Part shown: in pieces, positions 36,801 through 44,208 of the stretch
How positions within the stretch are numbered: position 1 is the stretch's first letter
Layout of the letters: every line of letters starts with the position of its first letter
Notes under the pieces: model-generated
Seen by the model: only the letters and a program-made list of their open reading frames with translations
Database searches by the model: none
What the model was told of the DNA's origin: nothing
Made by a program: the position numbers and the translations under genes
Origin: CAYRFQ01 sp964423615
GTDB taxonomy: Bacteria; Planctomycetota; Planctomycetia; Gemmatales; Gemmataceae
Length of the DNA: 64,000 nt
Assembly: GCA_964423615.1 (NCBI GenBank)
Contig: CAYRFQ010000016.1
Coordinates: forward strand, 56,387-120,386
Direction of reading: 5' to 3'

Positions 36801-36971
36801 CTGGACCGCAACGCCCGACAAGTCATGATCCAGGAGTTACAAAACCTGCGGAGCCAAATGCGTTGTATCTTATTGGTCTCGCACCAGGAAGAATTTGCCG
36901 ACGCCTTCACCGACGGATATCATTTCGAATTGCAGAACGGCACGACCATCGCAAAACGATTTCAACGATGA
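33825..36971 (+). CDS. sbcC: Exonuclease subunit SbcC-type ATPase (Rad50 homologue)
   Basis: The 1048-residue protein is an SMC-like ATPase. The N-terminal Walker A is GLNGSGKSSIFDAVTYALFG. Two long coiled-coil arms (about 170-500 and 520-880) flank a zinc-hook CXXC in KICRTCGQALTPSH near residue 505. The C-terminal part has the signature segment SFLSGSQKFRVAVALALGIG and Walker B VIIDEGFGCLD. The signature reads LSGSQ rather than the common LSGGE/Q, a small departure. Together with SbcD it processes DNA ends and palindromes. The start ATG at 33825 is preceded by a GAAGGA about 5 bases upstream. Hairpin-cutting SbcCD is of interest in a genome with a retron, since some retrons sense loss of such nucleases. 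Confidence 0.94.
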   Translation: MIPLRVKLKGFLCYKDEQEVSFDGSSLWMLSGLNGSGKSSIFDAVTYALFGHHRGGSTGAAELINKKSDNLEVEFDFLQEGQGYRVHRTLRRKAKGGTSSTQQVYRRFSSDGNGKHGWEAIPDTTKRVDFDRWVRENIGLSYDTFTSSVLLLQGKAEKLLDSAAKGRFEVLAGIVDLDRFRQLAERSDEAKRVQDATVKSLRDRLATLPEVSAIDLNEAEMRVETVEANRKKAWGALERWQALEGQAKQFEEKQERLNLLRKQLKETETLLGESDEIERDEKRLKELQSVLPIVENVMAERSRITDTQRKLSELDKHSKRIEQTLNDQDKELQKARSIRGELEAAVERDEKRLREVNGELRIVSGQLEKLQEFERLEQQLGRVRNELKPMPERPQKEVEKAQLRCDELTTLSQVVPSLARISEARDELRETLASEKSALVTRKQIEVKGKKLRGELDALEKQVAEAAKTKEEADSNATRMRTLLEQARTHLKEVSMIDGAKICRTCGQALTPSHIEEEKARRKQELEAVEQEHNEAVSSQKTAVKNEKALRKQQKEADKACQAARDEYVEFNAQAGQATKDLDRLRKECSRVYGDLPREFRLKISEDLPDDWLATSYPTVEELSALRQRADGLNHARRVLREAETQLNKWNQLKGQESSVEQDLTRVRSQLPKDPKSVRDQHTKLETEEKSLHESVASQRRALNENHKTLDKLGKQREQTQQQLAKCQSDIQTQTATLELCQQTLAKSLKDLPEHWKKPAERALFSEWGDWKRERDDLVAKGTEERSRKLQESKLAVEGVKRDADAVEKELEAFPEESRQGVVKVQTFVSEARNKYEAANDELNKAKQHLASLEALHKQREQLDQEFLEADKQLTHSKLLSELLGRDRLQLHLVRQAERQVVDHANAVLDRLSGGELYLRLVGEAGGEGNAAKALELEAHNRVTGERPINVSFLSGSQKFRVAVALALGIGQYASKQHRPIESVIIDEGFGCLDRNARQVMIQELQNLRSQMRCILLVSHQEEFADAFTDGYHFELQNGTTIAKRFQR

Positions 36972-36981
36972 CGGGGCAAAG

Positions 36982-37728
36982 ATGGAGACTGTAGTTTTTT
37001 TGGATCTCGACGATACGATCTTCCAGACTCGCCCCAACTGCCCGCCGAATACCCACCTCCACCCGGGAGCCAGAGACCGAGGAAATGCTGTTGTCTCGTA
37101 TATGACTGAGAAACAGAGATGTTTCTTCGAATGGCTCGACACGACAACAACACTGATTCCCACTACCGCACGTAATACGGATGCGTTCCGGCGCGTCGAA
37201 CTATCTTTCAGTCATGTTGCCATCGTTACGTTCGGAGCCGTTATCCTCGGGCCAGATGGCCAACCGGATACCAAATGGCTAAACCGAGTTCGACCCCAGT
37301 TAGAAGAAACTGGGCGGGACGTCTACCGAATCTATGACGCCCTCGGAGATTATTTGGCGAAGTCAAAATCCCCTGTTCGCATCCGAACTATATCGGATCA
37401 ACACATTCCGTGTTATGTCGTCCTGAAACCTCCTCCAGGCCGAGCTGACTATTTGGACCAAGTCGAAGCCGAGTGTCTCTCTCAACTCGACCTTTATCAA
37501 TTCCGGGTGTACAGGAATCACGTCAATATTTCGATCGTGCCAAAGTGTATCGGCAAAGCCTCCGCTGTCCGATATGTTCTTGAGGAATACTTCACCGAAC
37601 AACAAGTACTTACCCTCGGAGTGGGTGATAGTCTCTCCGACTTACCATTTCTACGCGAGTGTGATTTTCTCATGATGCCACGGCAAAGCCAACTCACTCA
37701 GCACCTTGCTAAAGATCATTCCAAATAA
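36982..37728 (+). CDS. HAD-superfamily phosphatase, Cof/sucrose-phosphatase-like
   Basis: The protein has 248 residues from the ATG at 36982 (METVVFLDLDDTIF). HAD motif I is FLDLDDT with both aspartates. Motif II is in LIPTTARNTDAF, the lysine motif III is in IGKASAVRYVLEEYF, and motif IV is GVGDSLSDLPFL. The class IIB cap sits between motifs II and III. This fits sugar-phosphate phosphatases such as mannosyl-3-phosphoglycerate or sucrose-phosphate phosphatase. The substrate is uncertain. The gene begins 10 bases after the sbcC stop and may be co-transcribed. It overlaps the convergent TIGR02996 gene by 13 bases. Confidence 0.85.
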   Translation: METVVFLDLDDTIFQTRPNCPPNTHLHPGARDRGNAVVSYMTEKQRCFFEWLDTTTTLIPTTARNTDAFRRVELSFSHVAIVTFGAVILGPDGQPDTKWLNRVRPQLEETGRDVYRIYDALGDYLAKSKSPVRIRTISDQHIPCYVVLKPPPGRADYLDQVEAECLSQLDLYQFRVYRNHVNISIVPKCIGKASAVRYVLEEYFTEQQVLTLGVGDSLSDLPFLRECDFLMMPRQSQLTQHLAKDHSK

Positions 37729-39329
37729 CCGTTATCAGGAAAGAATAGTTCTCTCCATTCCATGTGACGGTATCCGTCGAAGTGTTCTCCGAATCGGGGC
37801 AGATAGTAAGAGCGGTAGAGTTCAGTGTGCCTTCGCCATGTCGCTTTCGAGACCCCAGCCCACGCCAGTGTGGACTGAACCAGGCGTTCGAGATCCCTGA
37901 GAGTTACGCTGAGTAGCCCCCACGGTAGATGGGTTAGTAGAGGCAGATTGTCGGAAGCAAGGAAAACTTCCAGGTCCGGATTGGCTCGCGTTCCCCAGGG
38001 AAGTTCCAAACTGGTTAGATTCTTGAGCCACGGCGAACGGGCAAGCTCCTGATAGATAGAACCCGAGTAGTCTGACGTCCCAGAGACTCTCAACAACCTC
38101 AAGTGCTGGACGAAAGGCTCTTGAATGATATCCTGTAAACCTATCTCTTGGATACCAGACGACGAGATATCCAAAACTCGCAAATTCTGGAGATAGCGAG
38201 ACTGAGCGAGGACCCGAGCACCATCGTTTCCAATTCGAGAGTTCCCGACCAAACTCAAAGCTTGTAGATTTTCAACCTGCGGACATTCAGCAAGCACCTG
38301 AATGCCCTCTGGTTCAAGATCACAGTAGGGCAAATCAAGACGCTGTAGCTGCTGGAAGTTCGAACAACGTGGGAGATCATCGATCGTGGAATACTGCCAA
38401 CGATACAGACAGAGTTCTTCGACTTTACCCAGATGCGGCAGTGGACCTAACAGGGAAAACGGTAAGTTGATGGCCAACCTTTTGATATTCCCAACAAAGA
38501 GTTTCTGCACAACTCGTTTGGCAGCATTCTCGTCCGTCAGATTCGCTTGAAATTCAAGCTCACGCAGTTCACTCATCTCGCACACTGACAACAACGTGTC
38601 CAGTTGTTGGAAGGACAAGTTGTCTCCATTTTGCAATCTCAGGGATCGGCAATTAGAAAGCAGCTGTGAGTCGACGAGAAACTGAATGGTCGACGGGGAA
38701 AGTTCATCGTAACTCAGAGCCAGTTTTTTCAGACGCTCGGGCCAACCCGCAGTATCACGAGCTTCGGTAACCACCTCGGCAAACTCGTCCTCCTGCAGAA
38801 ATTCGCCCCCTTCCATCTCGAGCGTTTCAAGATTCGTGAGGTGCGGTGACGACAAAACCGATAAGACGGCGTTGCCAGGAAAGTCCGTCTCGATGTAAAT
38901 CGAACGAATCCGCTCTAACAACTGGCATGCCTTCACTTCTTCGATGGCATCGGAAGTCCACTCGTCGTTCTGGGCTATGAAAGTCAAGTGCTCGATCGGG
39001 CCGCTTGCGAAGGCTTCGTCGGCTCGTTCGAGGAACTCTTCCGGCGAATGAAATACCAAGCTCTCCACGAATCCCCGTCGAAAGGGACCGCTTATCTCAT
39101 AGTCGTGCCACCACTCTGGAATGTGTTCAACGAGGAGTCGACGTTCTCGCGCTTGAAGTTCACTCTTGCGAAGATCATAACGAGGCAAACGGGCCAACTC
39201 ACATTGCACGCGGATGTGCTCGGCTCGATCAACACTGCCTTGCTCCTCCAGCCAGTCGGCGTAGATCAAACGAGGGGCGTCGTTGTCCGGATTCACGATG
39301 ATGTTCTGGAGGAATTGGTCTTGGGTCAT
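37716..39329 (-). CDS. TIGR02996 domain / leucine-rich-repeat-like protein
   Basis: This 537-residue protein begins with the Gemmata-type TIGR02996 domain: FLQNIIVNPDNDAPRLIYAD, the near-invariant WLEEQG and a following RAEHIRVQ. The rest (about 90-460) is a series of leucine-rich repeats of the ribonuclease-inhibitor style, for example LQRLDLPYCDLEPEGIQVLA and LQALSLVGNSRIGNDGARVL. There is no signal peptide. Proteins of this type form large paralogous families in Gemmataceae, and their function is unknown. This gene is the best lineage marker in the window. It is probably monocistronic. Confidence 0.9.
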   Translation of the reverse strand: MTQDQFLQNIIVNPDNDAPRLIYADWLEEQGSVDRAEHIRVQCELARLPRYDLRKSELQARERRLLVEHIPEWWHDYEISGPFRRGFVESLVFHSPEEFLERADEAFASGPIEHLTFIAQNDEWTSDAIEEVKACQLLERIRSIYIETDFPGNAVLSVLSSPHLTNLETLEMEGGEFLQEDEFAEVVTEARDTAGWPERLKKLALSYDELSPSTIQFLVDSQLLSNCRSLRLQNGDNLSFQQLDTLLSVCEMSELRELEFQANLTDENAAKRVVQKLFVGNIKRLAINLPFSLLGPLPHLGKVEELCLYRWQYSTIDDLPRCSNFQQLQRLDLPYCDLEPEGIQVLAECPQVENLQALSLVGNSRIGNDGARVLAQSRYLQNLRVLDISSSGIQEIGLQDIIQEPFVQHLRLLRVSGTSDYSGSIYQELARSPWLKNLTSLELPWGTRANPDLEVFLASDNLPLLTHLPWGLLSVTLRDLERLVQSTLAWAGVSKATWRRHTELYRSYYLPRFGEHFDGYRHMEWRELFFPDNGYLE

Positions 39330-39503
39330 TACGATCCTTGTTTTGATGGGTTTGACATATTCACGAGGTGCTCAATCTATTTACCGGTGACGAGTTATTT
39401 CTATGTGCGCAGCCGGTGAATCAACAGGGGAGGCCCACTCCTGGAAAATGTATGCTTGTCCCTTTTTCGTAGGGGGTGACGAACCCGAGCGTGAGCGAAA
39501 GCC

Positions 39504-39609
39504 AAGGCACACAACAAAGAGACGTGGTGTGCCTTCAGTGTTTCCTGGTCGGATTCTGTGTCCGGCACACTATAGCAAGTGTCGTTCCTTCACTCGCTGG
39601 GCGTGCTAT
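39504..39609. repeat. Dispersed palindromic repeat, copy A
   Basis: A 9-bp hairpin AAGGCACAC/GTGTGCCTT (39504-39512 with 39527-39535) leads into a block, 39536-39609, that is clearly similar to 44109-44184. Shared stretches include CTGGTCGG, ATAGCAAGTGTC and CACTCGCTGG, ending CGTGCTAT. The block contains nested palindromes (GTGT-CCGGC-ACAC, CACT-ATAGCA-AGTG, ATAGCA with TGCTAT). It sits in the 514-base gap 39330-39843, which otherwise shows no gene and forms the long leader of the Gln/Gly-rich gene. Confidence 0.75.
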
Positions 39610-39843
39610 GCGGCGAAAAGGGACAGGGCGTCGCCAAAAGCGACGAGCAAGCTCCTTGTCGCACCCTCACAAAACCACGAACACAAAAACTGGACCAGAC
39701 TACAGTTCGCGTTCTCCGTGTCCCGTGGGCAAAAACAAGGCGACTGGACTTCCCCGAAAAATCTATACAGAACGCGTGGAACCGACCTCACACAATTCGT
39801 TCTTTATAGCAAGATACACGACAACACTTCTGGAGGAAAAGTC

Positions 39844-40437
39844 ATGTCACTCTATCACAAACGTTGGTCCCATCTGAGCATTCTGTTCGTTTCCGTTGCA
39901 GTTTTGTGTTTGGACGCTGCTGGTTCGTTCGCGCAATTTCGAGGCACGCCCGGTGGTTTTCGTGGAGGGTTCCGTGGTCGTCATGGCGGTTTCCAAGGCG
40001 GATTCCAAAGAGGAGGCGGGGTTCAGCGACGGGGTGGATTTCAGCAAGGCGGATTCCAGAATGGTGGATTCCAGCAAGGAGGGATTCCAAATGGGTTGCA
40101 GGGAATGCGAGGCCGTCCGCCATTTCTGGGTGGATTTCAGCAAGATGGATTTCAGCAAGATGGATTTCAGCAAGGTTTACAGAACGGACAACAAGGATTG
40201 TTGCCACCACCACCACCGTTCCAGGGGCAACAACAACGAGTTTTCCAACAAGGGGGCTTTCAACAGGGCAGAGTCCAAGTCAACGGTCTCCAACAGGGCG
40301 TCCAGGGATTCCAACGGGGTGGACAACAACAAGGCTTGCGACCACCGTTCCCACCTCCCCCACCATTTGAACGAGGCTTCCAACAGGGTGGTATTCAAGG
40401 GGGCTTGCAACAAGGTGCCCAGCAGGGTAACCAGTAA
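39844..40437 (+). CDS. Secreted Gln/Gly-rich repeat protein
   Basis: The ATG at 39844 with GGAGG 8 bases upstream gives 197 residues. A signal peptide of about 31 residues (LSILFVSVAVLCLDAAGSFA) is followed by a low-complexity mature part built on GGFQ/QQGGFQ/QDGFQ units with PPPPPF spacers and Arg. Such disordered, glutamine- and phenylalanine-rich proteins may serve in the envelope, matrix or biofilm; this is inferred from composition only. The repeats produce open frames on all other frames, which are artefacts. Upstream lies an unusually long leader with the palindromic repeat. Confidence 0.8.
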   Translation: MSLYHKRWSHLSILFVSVAVLCLDAAGSFAQFRGTPGGFRGGFRGRHGGFQGGFQRGGGVQRRGGFQQGGFQNGGFQQGGIPNGLQGMRGRPPFLGGFQQDGFQQDGFQQGLQNGQQGLLPPPPPFQGQQQRVFQQGGFQQGRVQVNGLQQGVQGFQRGGQQQGLRPPFPPPPPFERGFQQGGIQGGLQQGAQQGNQ

Positions 40438-40542
40438 CTAACAAGAGCAGGAATTTTGAATTGTGGCGAGCCAGCAAGGGACCGTCGAAGGACCAGACGG
40501 TTTCCGGGCACACCCAGAAGACTTCCATTTTCAGTTTTCTCG

Positions 40543-42234
40543 TCACCGAGTGAGTTGCGCCAACGCCCACCCGATCACTATGGCTAATAGAAAGGCACCT
40601 GCTCCAAAGGCGAAAAGCCACCAGTCCCGACCGCATCTCGGCAACCAACCGGATGCCACTGGTGTGGATTCCGAAAGTTGTGGCAGGGGCACAAGTTCAA
40701 CGTCGAACTCGGCTGATCGAGCCGGTTCGGGGGTCGTCGGAGGTGGCTTCGAGGCAACGGGATCGCCTACCAGGACTTCATGTTTTTTGGACCCGGACAG
40801 GTCCTTTTTCTTGACCTTCCGTTTTTCCGATTTTCCTTTGGTCTGAGGACTTCGTTTTGCGACCTGAGCATCGGCCGGTGTCCGTGCCGCTCTTTGTGCC
40901 TTCGCGACGGCTTCAGGGACGTTTTTCGGGTCTCCACGAAAGGGAACAGGTTTGGGCACAGCGGCCGGTGCGCCATTCCCACTGGCGACGGGAGCTTGGG
41001 GACCGGATTTCTTGGCACCAGTGCCCGGAGCAGGTGGTGTAGACTGGGCTGCCACCGGAACGTTGGGTGTAGGCTCTGGCTTTGAAACTTCCCCGGTTTC
41101 GAGGTAGGTAATGTAGCGTCGCATTTGGGCTGACTGTTGCTCGATCGGTTTCGCTTCTGCACCAGAGATCATAAATAGCTGCAGGGATCGGGCTGCTCGG
41201 TCAGGTGTGGGATATCGGTCCGTGGGCTCTTTCGCCAACATCCAGTTCAGGACTTGTTGGAGAGCCTCGGGTACGTCGGGGGCCAACTCCCGGACCGGTC
41301 GTGGAGTCTCCGTGGCATGCCGCACCAGTTGGTGCAGCATATTCGAATCTGGAAAGGGTGGATGTCCAACCAAGCAATGATACAGGACGCAACCAAGACT
41401 GTAGATATCGGACCGGACGTCAATATGGCGGGCGTCTCGGGCTTGCTCGGGAGAGAGGTAATCGGGAGTTCCAAGGATCACCCCTTCTCCCGTCAAGTCT
41501 GTGAGCATTTCGCGGGGTTTGGCGTTTTCGTCGTATAGCTCACGCCCCAATCCGATGTCCAAAATCTTGAGATTACACTCGGTCGTGCTGTTCGGGTCGG
41601 GAGCTTTACCGTCGGAGAGCAACATCAAATTCGACGGCTTGAGATCTCGGTGGATGAGCCCTTGCTCATGAATGTGCTGCAATCCTTGCAGCGCTTGGTA
41701 GATCAAACGCACGGCTTCCCGGTAAGGCAATTTTCCACGCCGAGCGAGCACTTCCTCAAGGGTTTCCCCTTCCAACAATTCCATCACCAGGTAGTGCAGA
41801 GAATTGGACTGCCCCATTTCGAACGATCGGACGACGTTCGGGTGTTTCAACCGAAGGGCCAACCTGGCCTCGCGTAGGAATCGGCTAAGGAGCTTGTCGT
41901 CTTTGGCCTTCGATGGCGGCAGCACTTTCATCGCAACGACCTGACCCATCTTGTGAGTGGCCTTGTAGACGCCAGAATTCCGACCCTTTCCGATCCGTTC
42001 GAGAATCTTGTACTGATTCAAAAAGAAATCATCGGCGTGTCCACGCGAGAGTAACGAGGCCTGGTATTCCGTGAGATACTGGTTCTGGACCAACCATCGG
42101 AGGTAGTGTGGGGAACTGTTCACGCGGTCCTTGCCTTCCTTGACCCAACGTTGGTACACTTCCTGGACTTGATCCGGGTTTAGGAGCCTGCTCCGCATGA
42201 GCAATCCACTGAGATTTTCGACCGAGAACTCCAT
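40543..42234 (-). CDS. Ser/Thr protein kinase with C-terminal membrane anchor
   Basis: The 563-residue protein has a 75-residue N-terminal region (LLMRSRLLNPDQVQEVYQRW) that occurs before planctomycete kinase domains. The kinase follows (about 75-340): GKGRNSGVYKA as glycine loop, VAMKVLPP with the ATP lysine, LIHRDLKPSN as catalytic loop, and ILDIGLGREL where DFG reads DIG. The activation segment ends in LSPEQARDA. A long Pro/Ala/Lys-rich linker (about 350-535) ends in one membrane segment (WWLFAFGAGAFLLAIVIGWA). The kinase is cytoplasmic and tail-anchored. The glycine loop is less Gly-rich than usual (GKGRNSG). It is monocistronic. Confidence 0.92.
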   Translation of the reverse strand: MEFSVENLSGLLMRSRLLNPDQVQEVYQRWVKEGKDRVNSSPHYLRWLVQNQYLTEYQASLLSRGHADDFFLNQYKILERIGKGRNSGVYKATHKMGQVVAMKVLPPSKAKDDKLLSRFLREARLALRLKHPNVVRSFEMGQSNSLHYLVMELLEGETLEEVLARRGKLPYREAVRLIYQALQGLQHIHEQGLIHRDLKPSNLMLLSDGKAPDPNSTTECNLKILDIGLGRELYDENAKPREMLTDLTGEGVILGTPDYLSPEQARDARHIDVRSDIYSLGCVLYHCLVGHPPFPDSNMLHQLVRHATETPRPVRELAPDVPEALQQVLNWMLAKEPTDRYPTPDRAARSLQLFMISGAEAKPIEQQSAQMRRYITYLETGEVSKPEPTPNVPVAAQSTPPAPGTGAKKSGPQAPVASGNGAPAAVPKPVPFRGDPKNVPEAVAKAQRAARTPADAQVAKRSPQTKGKSEKRKVKKKDLSGSKKHEVLVGDPVASKPPPTTPEPARSAEFDVELVPLPQLSESTPVASGWLPRCGRDWWLFAFGAGAFLLAIVIGWALAQLTR

Positions 42235-42966
42235 GAAATCGCCTTCTACGAATGATCAAACTTGAGTTGGTGGAGTCGGAGATCGCGTCCCCACCCATGT
42301 TGCCGGGTGCCCTTCTTTTCCCCGCGAAGACGCGGCGTGCTCGTCACATTCAGTATACCCTTTAGAGAAATCCAAAGGAGTAGTGAATCTGCTTTAGCAA
42401 AAAGTTTTAGCCGAGCACGCTTCTTGCGAGTATGACACTAACAATTCGGGGGAGAACGACTGAACGTCGGTGTGTATTTGTTGGAGAGACTCGCCTGGTC
42501 TTCGGTTCCCAAATATTTCTTGTGCCATAATCGAATGCCGATTGTGTTCTTGATTTCGGGCTAACTCGAGTAGTACAGCTTTCGGTCAATTGGGTAAACA
42601 GGCGTGGTATTTGTGGTAGCTATTGTTTCGACATCTCCCTCACTCCGTAGTTCAAGCTGCCATGGAAACTAGCTACCAAAACTCAACGGTTGCTTATCGG
42701 ACTGTCCTGAACCTTGGAGCGAACAGGCCAAGTCCCTTCCCGAAATTGGGAGTATAACTTTACTCAATTGATTACTCGGGTGGCCAGAAATGTCTTACGA
42801 CCTATAGTAACATCTCAAAGTGGCTGTCATAAATGAGACCTCCCAAATCTTGATTGACTCGCCTTCTTATACTTTGACAAAACACGATCGTCTATTTGTT
42901 TTTCTGCCGTCCTTGGTTGCCAGTGTGCTTGGCGATTTGTTTTCTCCATAAAACGCAAGGCCAAGT
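42235..42966. other. Intergenic region between divergent kinase and egtD
   Basis: About 730 bases without a supported gene. Near the kinase start there is a short GC-rich hairpin (CCGCG/CGCGG near 42326-42339). The rest is AT-richer than the flanking genes and presumably holds the promoters of both genes. No other structure stood out. Confidence 0.4.
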
Positions 42967-43986
42967 ATGGTACGAGATTGTATTGAAGCAACCAATTTGG
43001 TCCCGAGGCATGGAATGATTGACCAACAGTATCGCCAAATCCCACTCCACACAACCGAAGCCGCTATCGCCGAAGAACTCCGCGCCGGTTTGACTAGTCC
43101 TCAGAAAACGTTGCCGCCGAAATGGCTCTACGACAACGATGGGTCTCACCTGTTTGAGAAAATTTGTGAACTTCCCGAGTATTATCCGACTCGAACCGAG
43201 CGAAGAATTCTCCAAGCTGACTCGGACTCGATCATCGATCTCTGCGGCAAGCCGTTGTCTTTGGTGGAACTGGGCAGCGGCAGTTCGAAAAAAACGCGAC
43301 ACTTGATTGATGCTTGCCTGGACCATCAGACGAGTTTGACCTACCACGCCATCGACATATCTCCGGCAGCTCTTGACATGGCTGCCGATTGGATTGTCGA
43401 TGAATACGATTCGGTCGCCGTTGTGGGCCTCGCTGGAGACTATGAAGCCGCTCTCGATTATCTCGACGGACACACCGAATTCTCGAAACTCTATGCCTTC
43501 CTGGGCTCTACGCTCGGGAACTTTGAGGACAACGAACTCCACTCGTTCCTGCGAATGATCCGTAGCCACGTGAGCGACCAGGACAACTTCCTCGTTGGCG
43601 TCGACCTCTTGAAATCCGACTCGATTCTGCTTCCGGCCTATAACGACTCTCAAGGCGTGACCGCAGAATTCAACCTGAATTGTCTTGCCAGACTCAACCG
43701 AGAATTTGATGGGGAGTTCGATCTCGATACCTTCCGTCATCAAGCCGTGTTCAATTCCGACCTCGGGCGGATTGAGATGCACCTCGTCAGTGAGACGGAT
43801 CAACAAGTCACTGTTCCAGGACTTGAGTTAGAGTTGGAATTCCAAAAAGGTGAGTTCATCCACACCGAAAACTCTTACAAACGGTCGGAAGAGATGATCG
43901 AAGCCCTTTTCAAACAACACGGCTTCGACCATGTTGAGACGTTCAAAGACGACGATAATTTGTTCGCGTTGATGTTGCTACGGTAG
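42967..43986 (+). CDS. egtD: L-histidine N-alpha-methyltransferase, ergothioneine biosynthesis
   Basis: The protein has 339 residues from the ATG at 42967; an ATG at 43015 (MIDQQYRQIPLH) is a credible alternative start, giving 323, close to the usual 320. The family signature is plain: PPKWLYDNDGSHLFEKICEL, PEYYPTRTERRIL, the SAM-binding VELGSGSSKKT, and FLGSTLGNFEDNE. EgtD trimethylates histidine to hercynine, the first step of ergothioneine synthesis. The sulfur-transfer partner EgtB, usually adjacent, is not in this window, so the pathway is split or continues elsewhere. Confidence 0.93.
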   Translation: MVRDCIEATNLVPRHGMIDQQYRQIPLHTTEAAIAEELRAGLTSPQKTLPPKWLYDNDGSHLFEKICELPEYYPTRTERRILQADSDSIIDLCGKPLSLVELGSGSSKKTRHLIDACLDHQTSLTYHAIDISPAALDMAADWIVDEYDSVAVVGLAGDYEAALDYLDGHTEFSKLYAFLGSTLGNFEDNELHSFLRMIRSHVSDQDNFLVGVDLLKSDSILLPAYNDSQGVTAEFNLNCLARLNREFDGEFDLDTFRHQAVFNSDLGRIEMHLVSETDQQVTVPGLELELEFQKGEFIHTENSYKRSEEMIEALFKQHGFDHVETFKDDDNLFALMLLR

Positions 43987-44108
43987 GATTGGATCCACTT
44001 GTTCTTGGCGTAGTCGTTTCAAAAGTTGATCTGCCGTCCCTTCGGGAACTCAACAAACGCGACTCCTCAGCCGACGTGGAAGATGAGTCTTCGGTGCTTC
44101 AAAGAGTC

Positions 44109-44184
44109 GCTGTGTTTTCTGGTCGGTTTGTAGTGCCCAGCACACAATAGCAAGTGTCTTTGCTCCACTCGCTGGCCGTGCTAT
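44109..44184. repeat. Dispersed palindromic repeat, copy B
   Basis: This block is similar to 39536-39609 over its whole length. It has TTCTGGTCGG, GTGCCCAGCACAC where copy A has GTGTCCGGCACAC (the small hairpin is conserved although bases differ), ATAGCAAGTGTC, CACTCGCTGG and CGTGCTAT. It lies between the convergent ends of egtD and a kinase gene. Confidence 0.75.
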
Positions 44185-44208
44185 CCTGACGGCTGAGCGA
44201 ACAGCCAG

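Noticed and set aside
39842..40216. Minus-strand frames with repeated LAEIH or LKSI units
   Set aside because: They are antisense readings of the Gln/Gly-rich repeats of the gene at 39844-40437.
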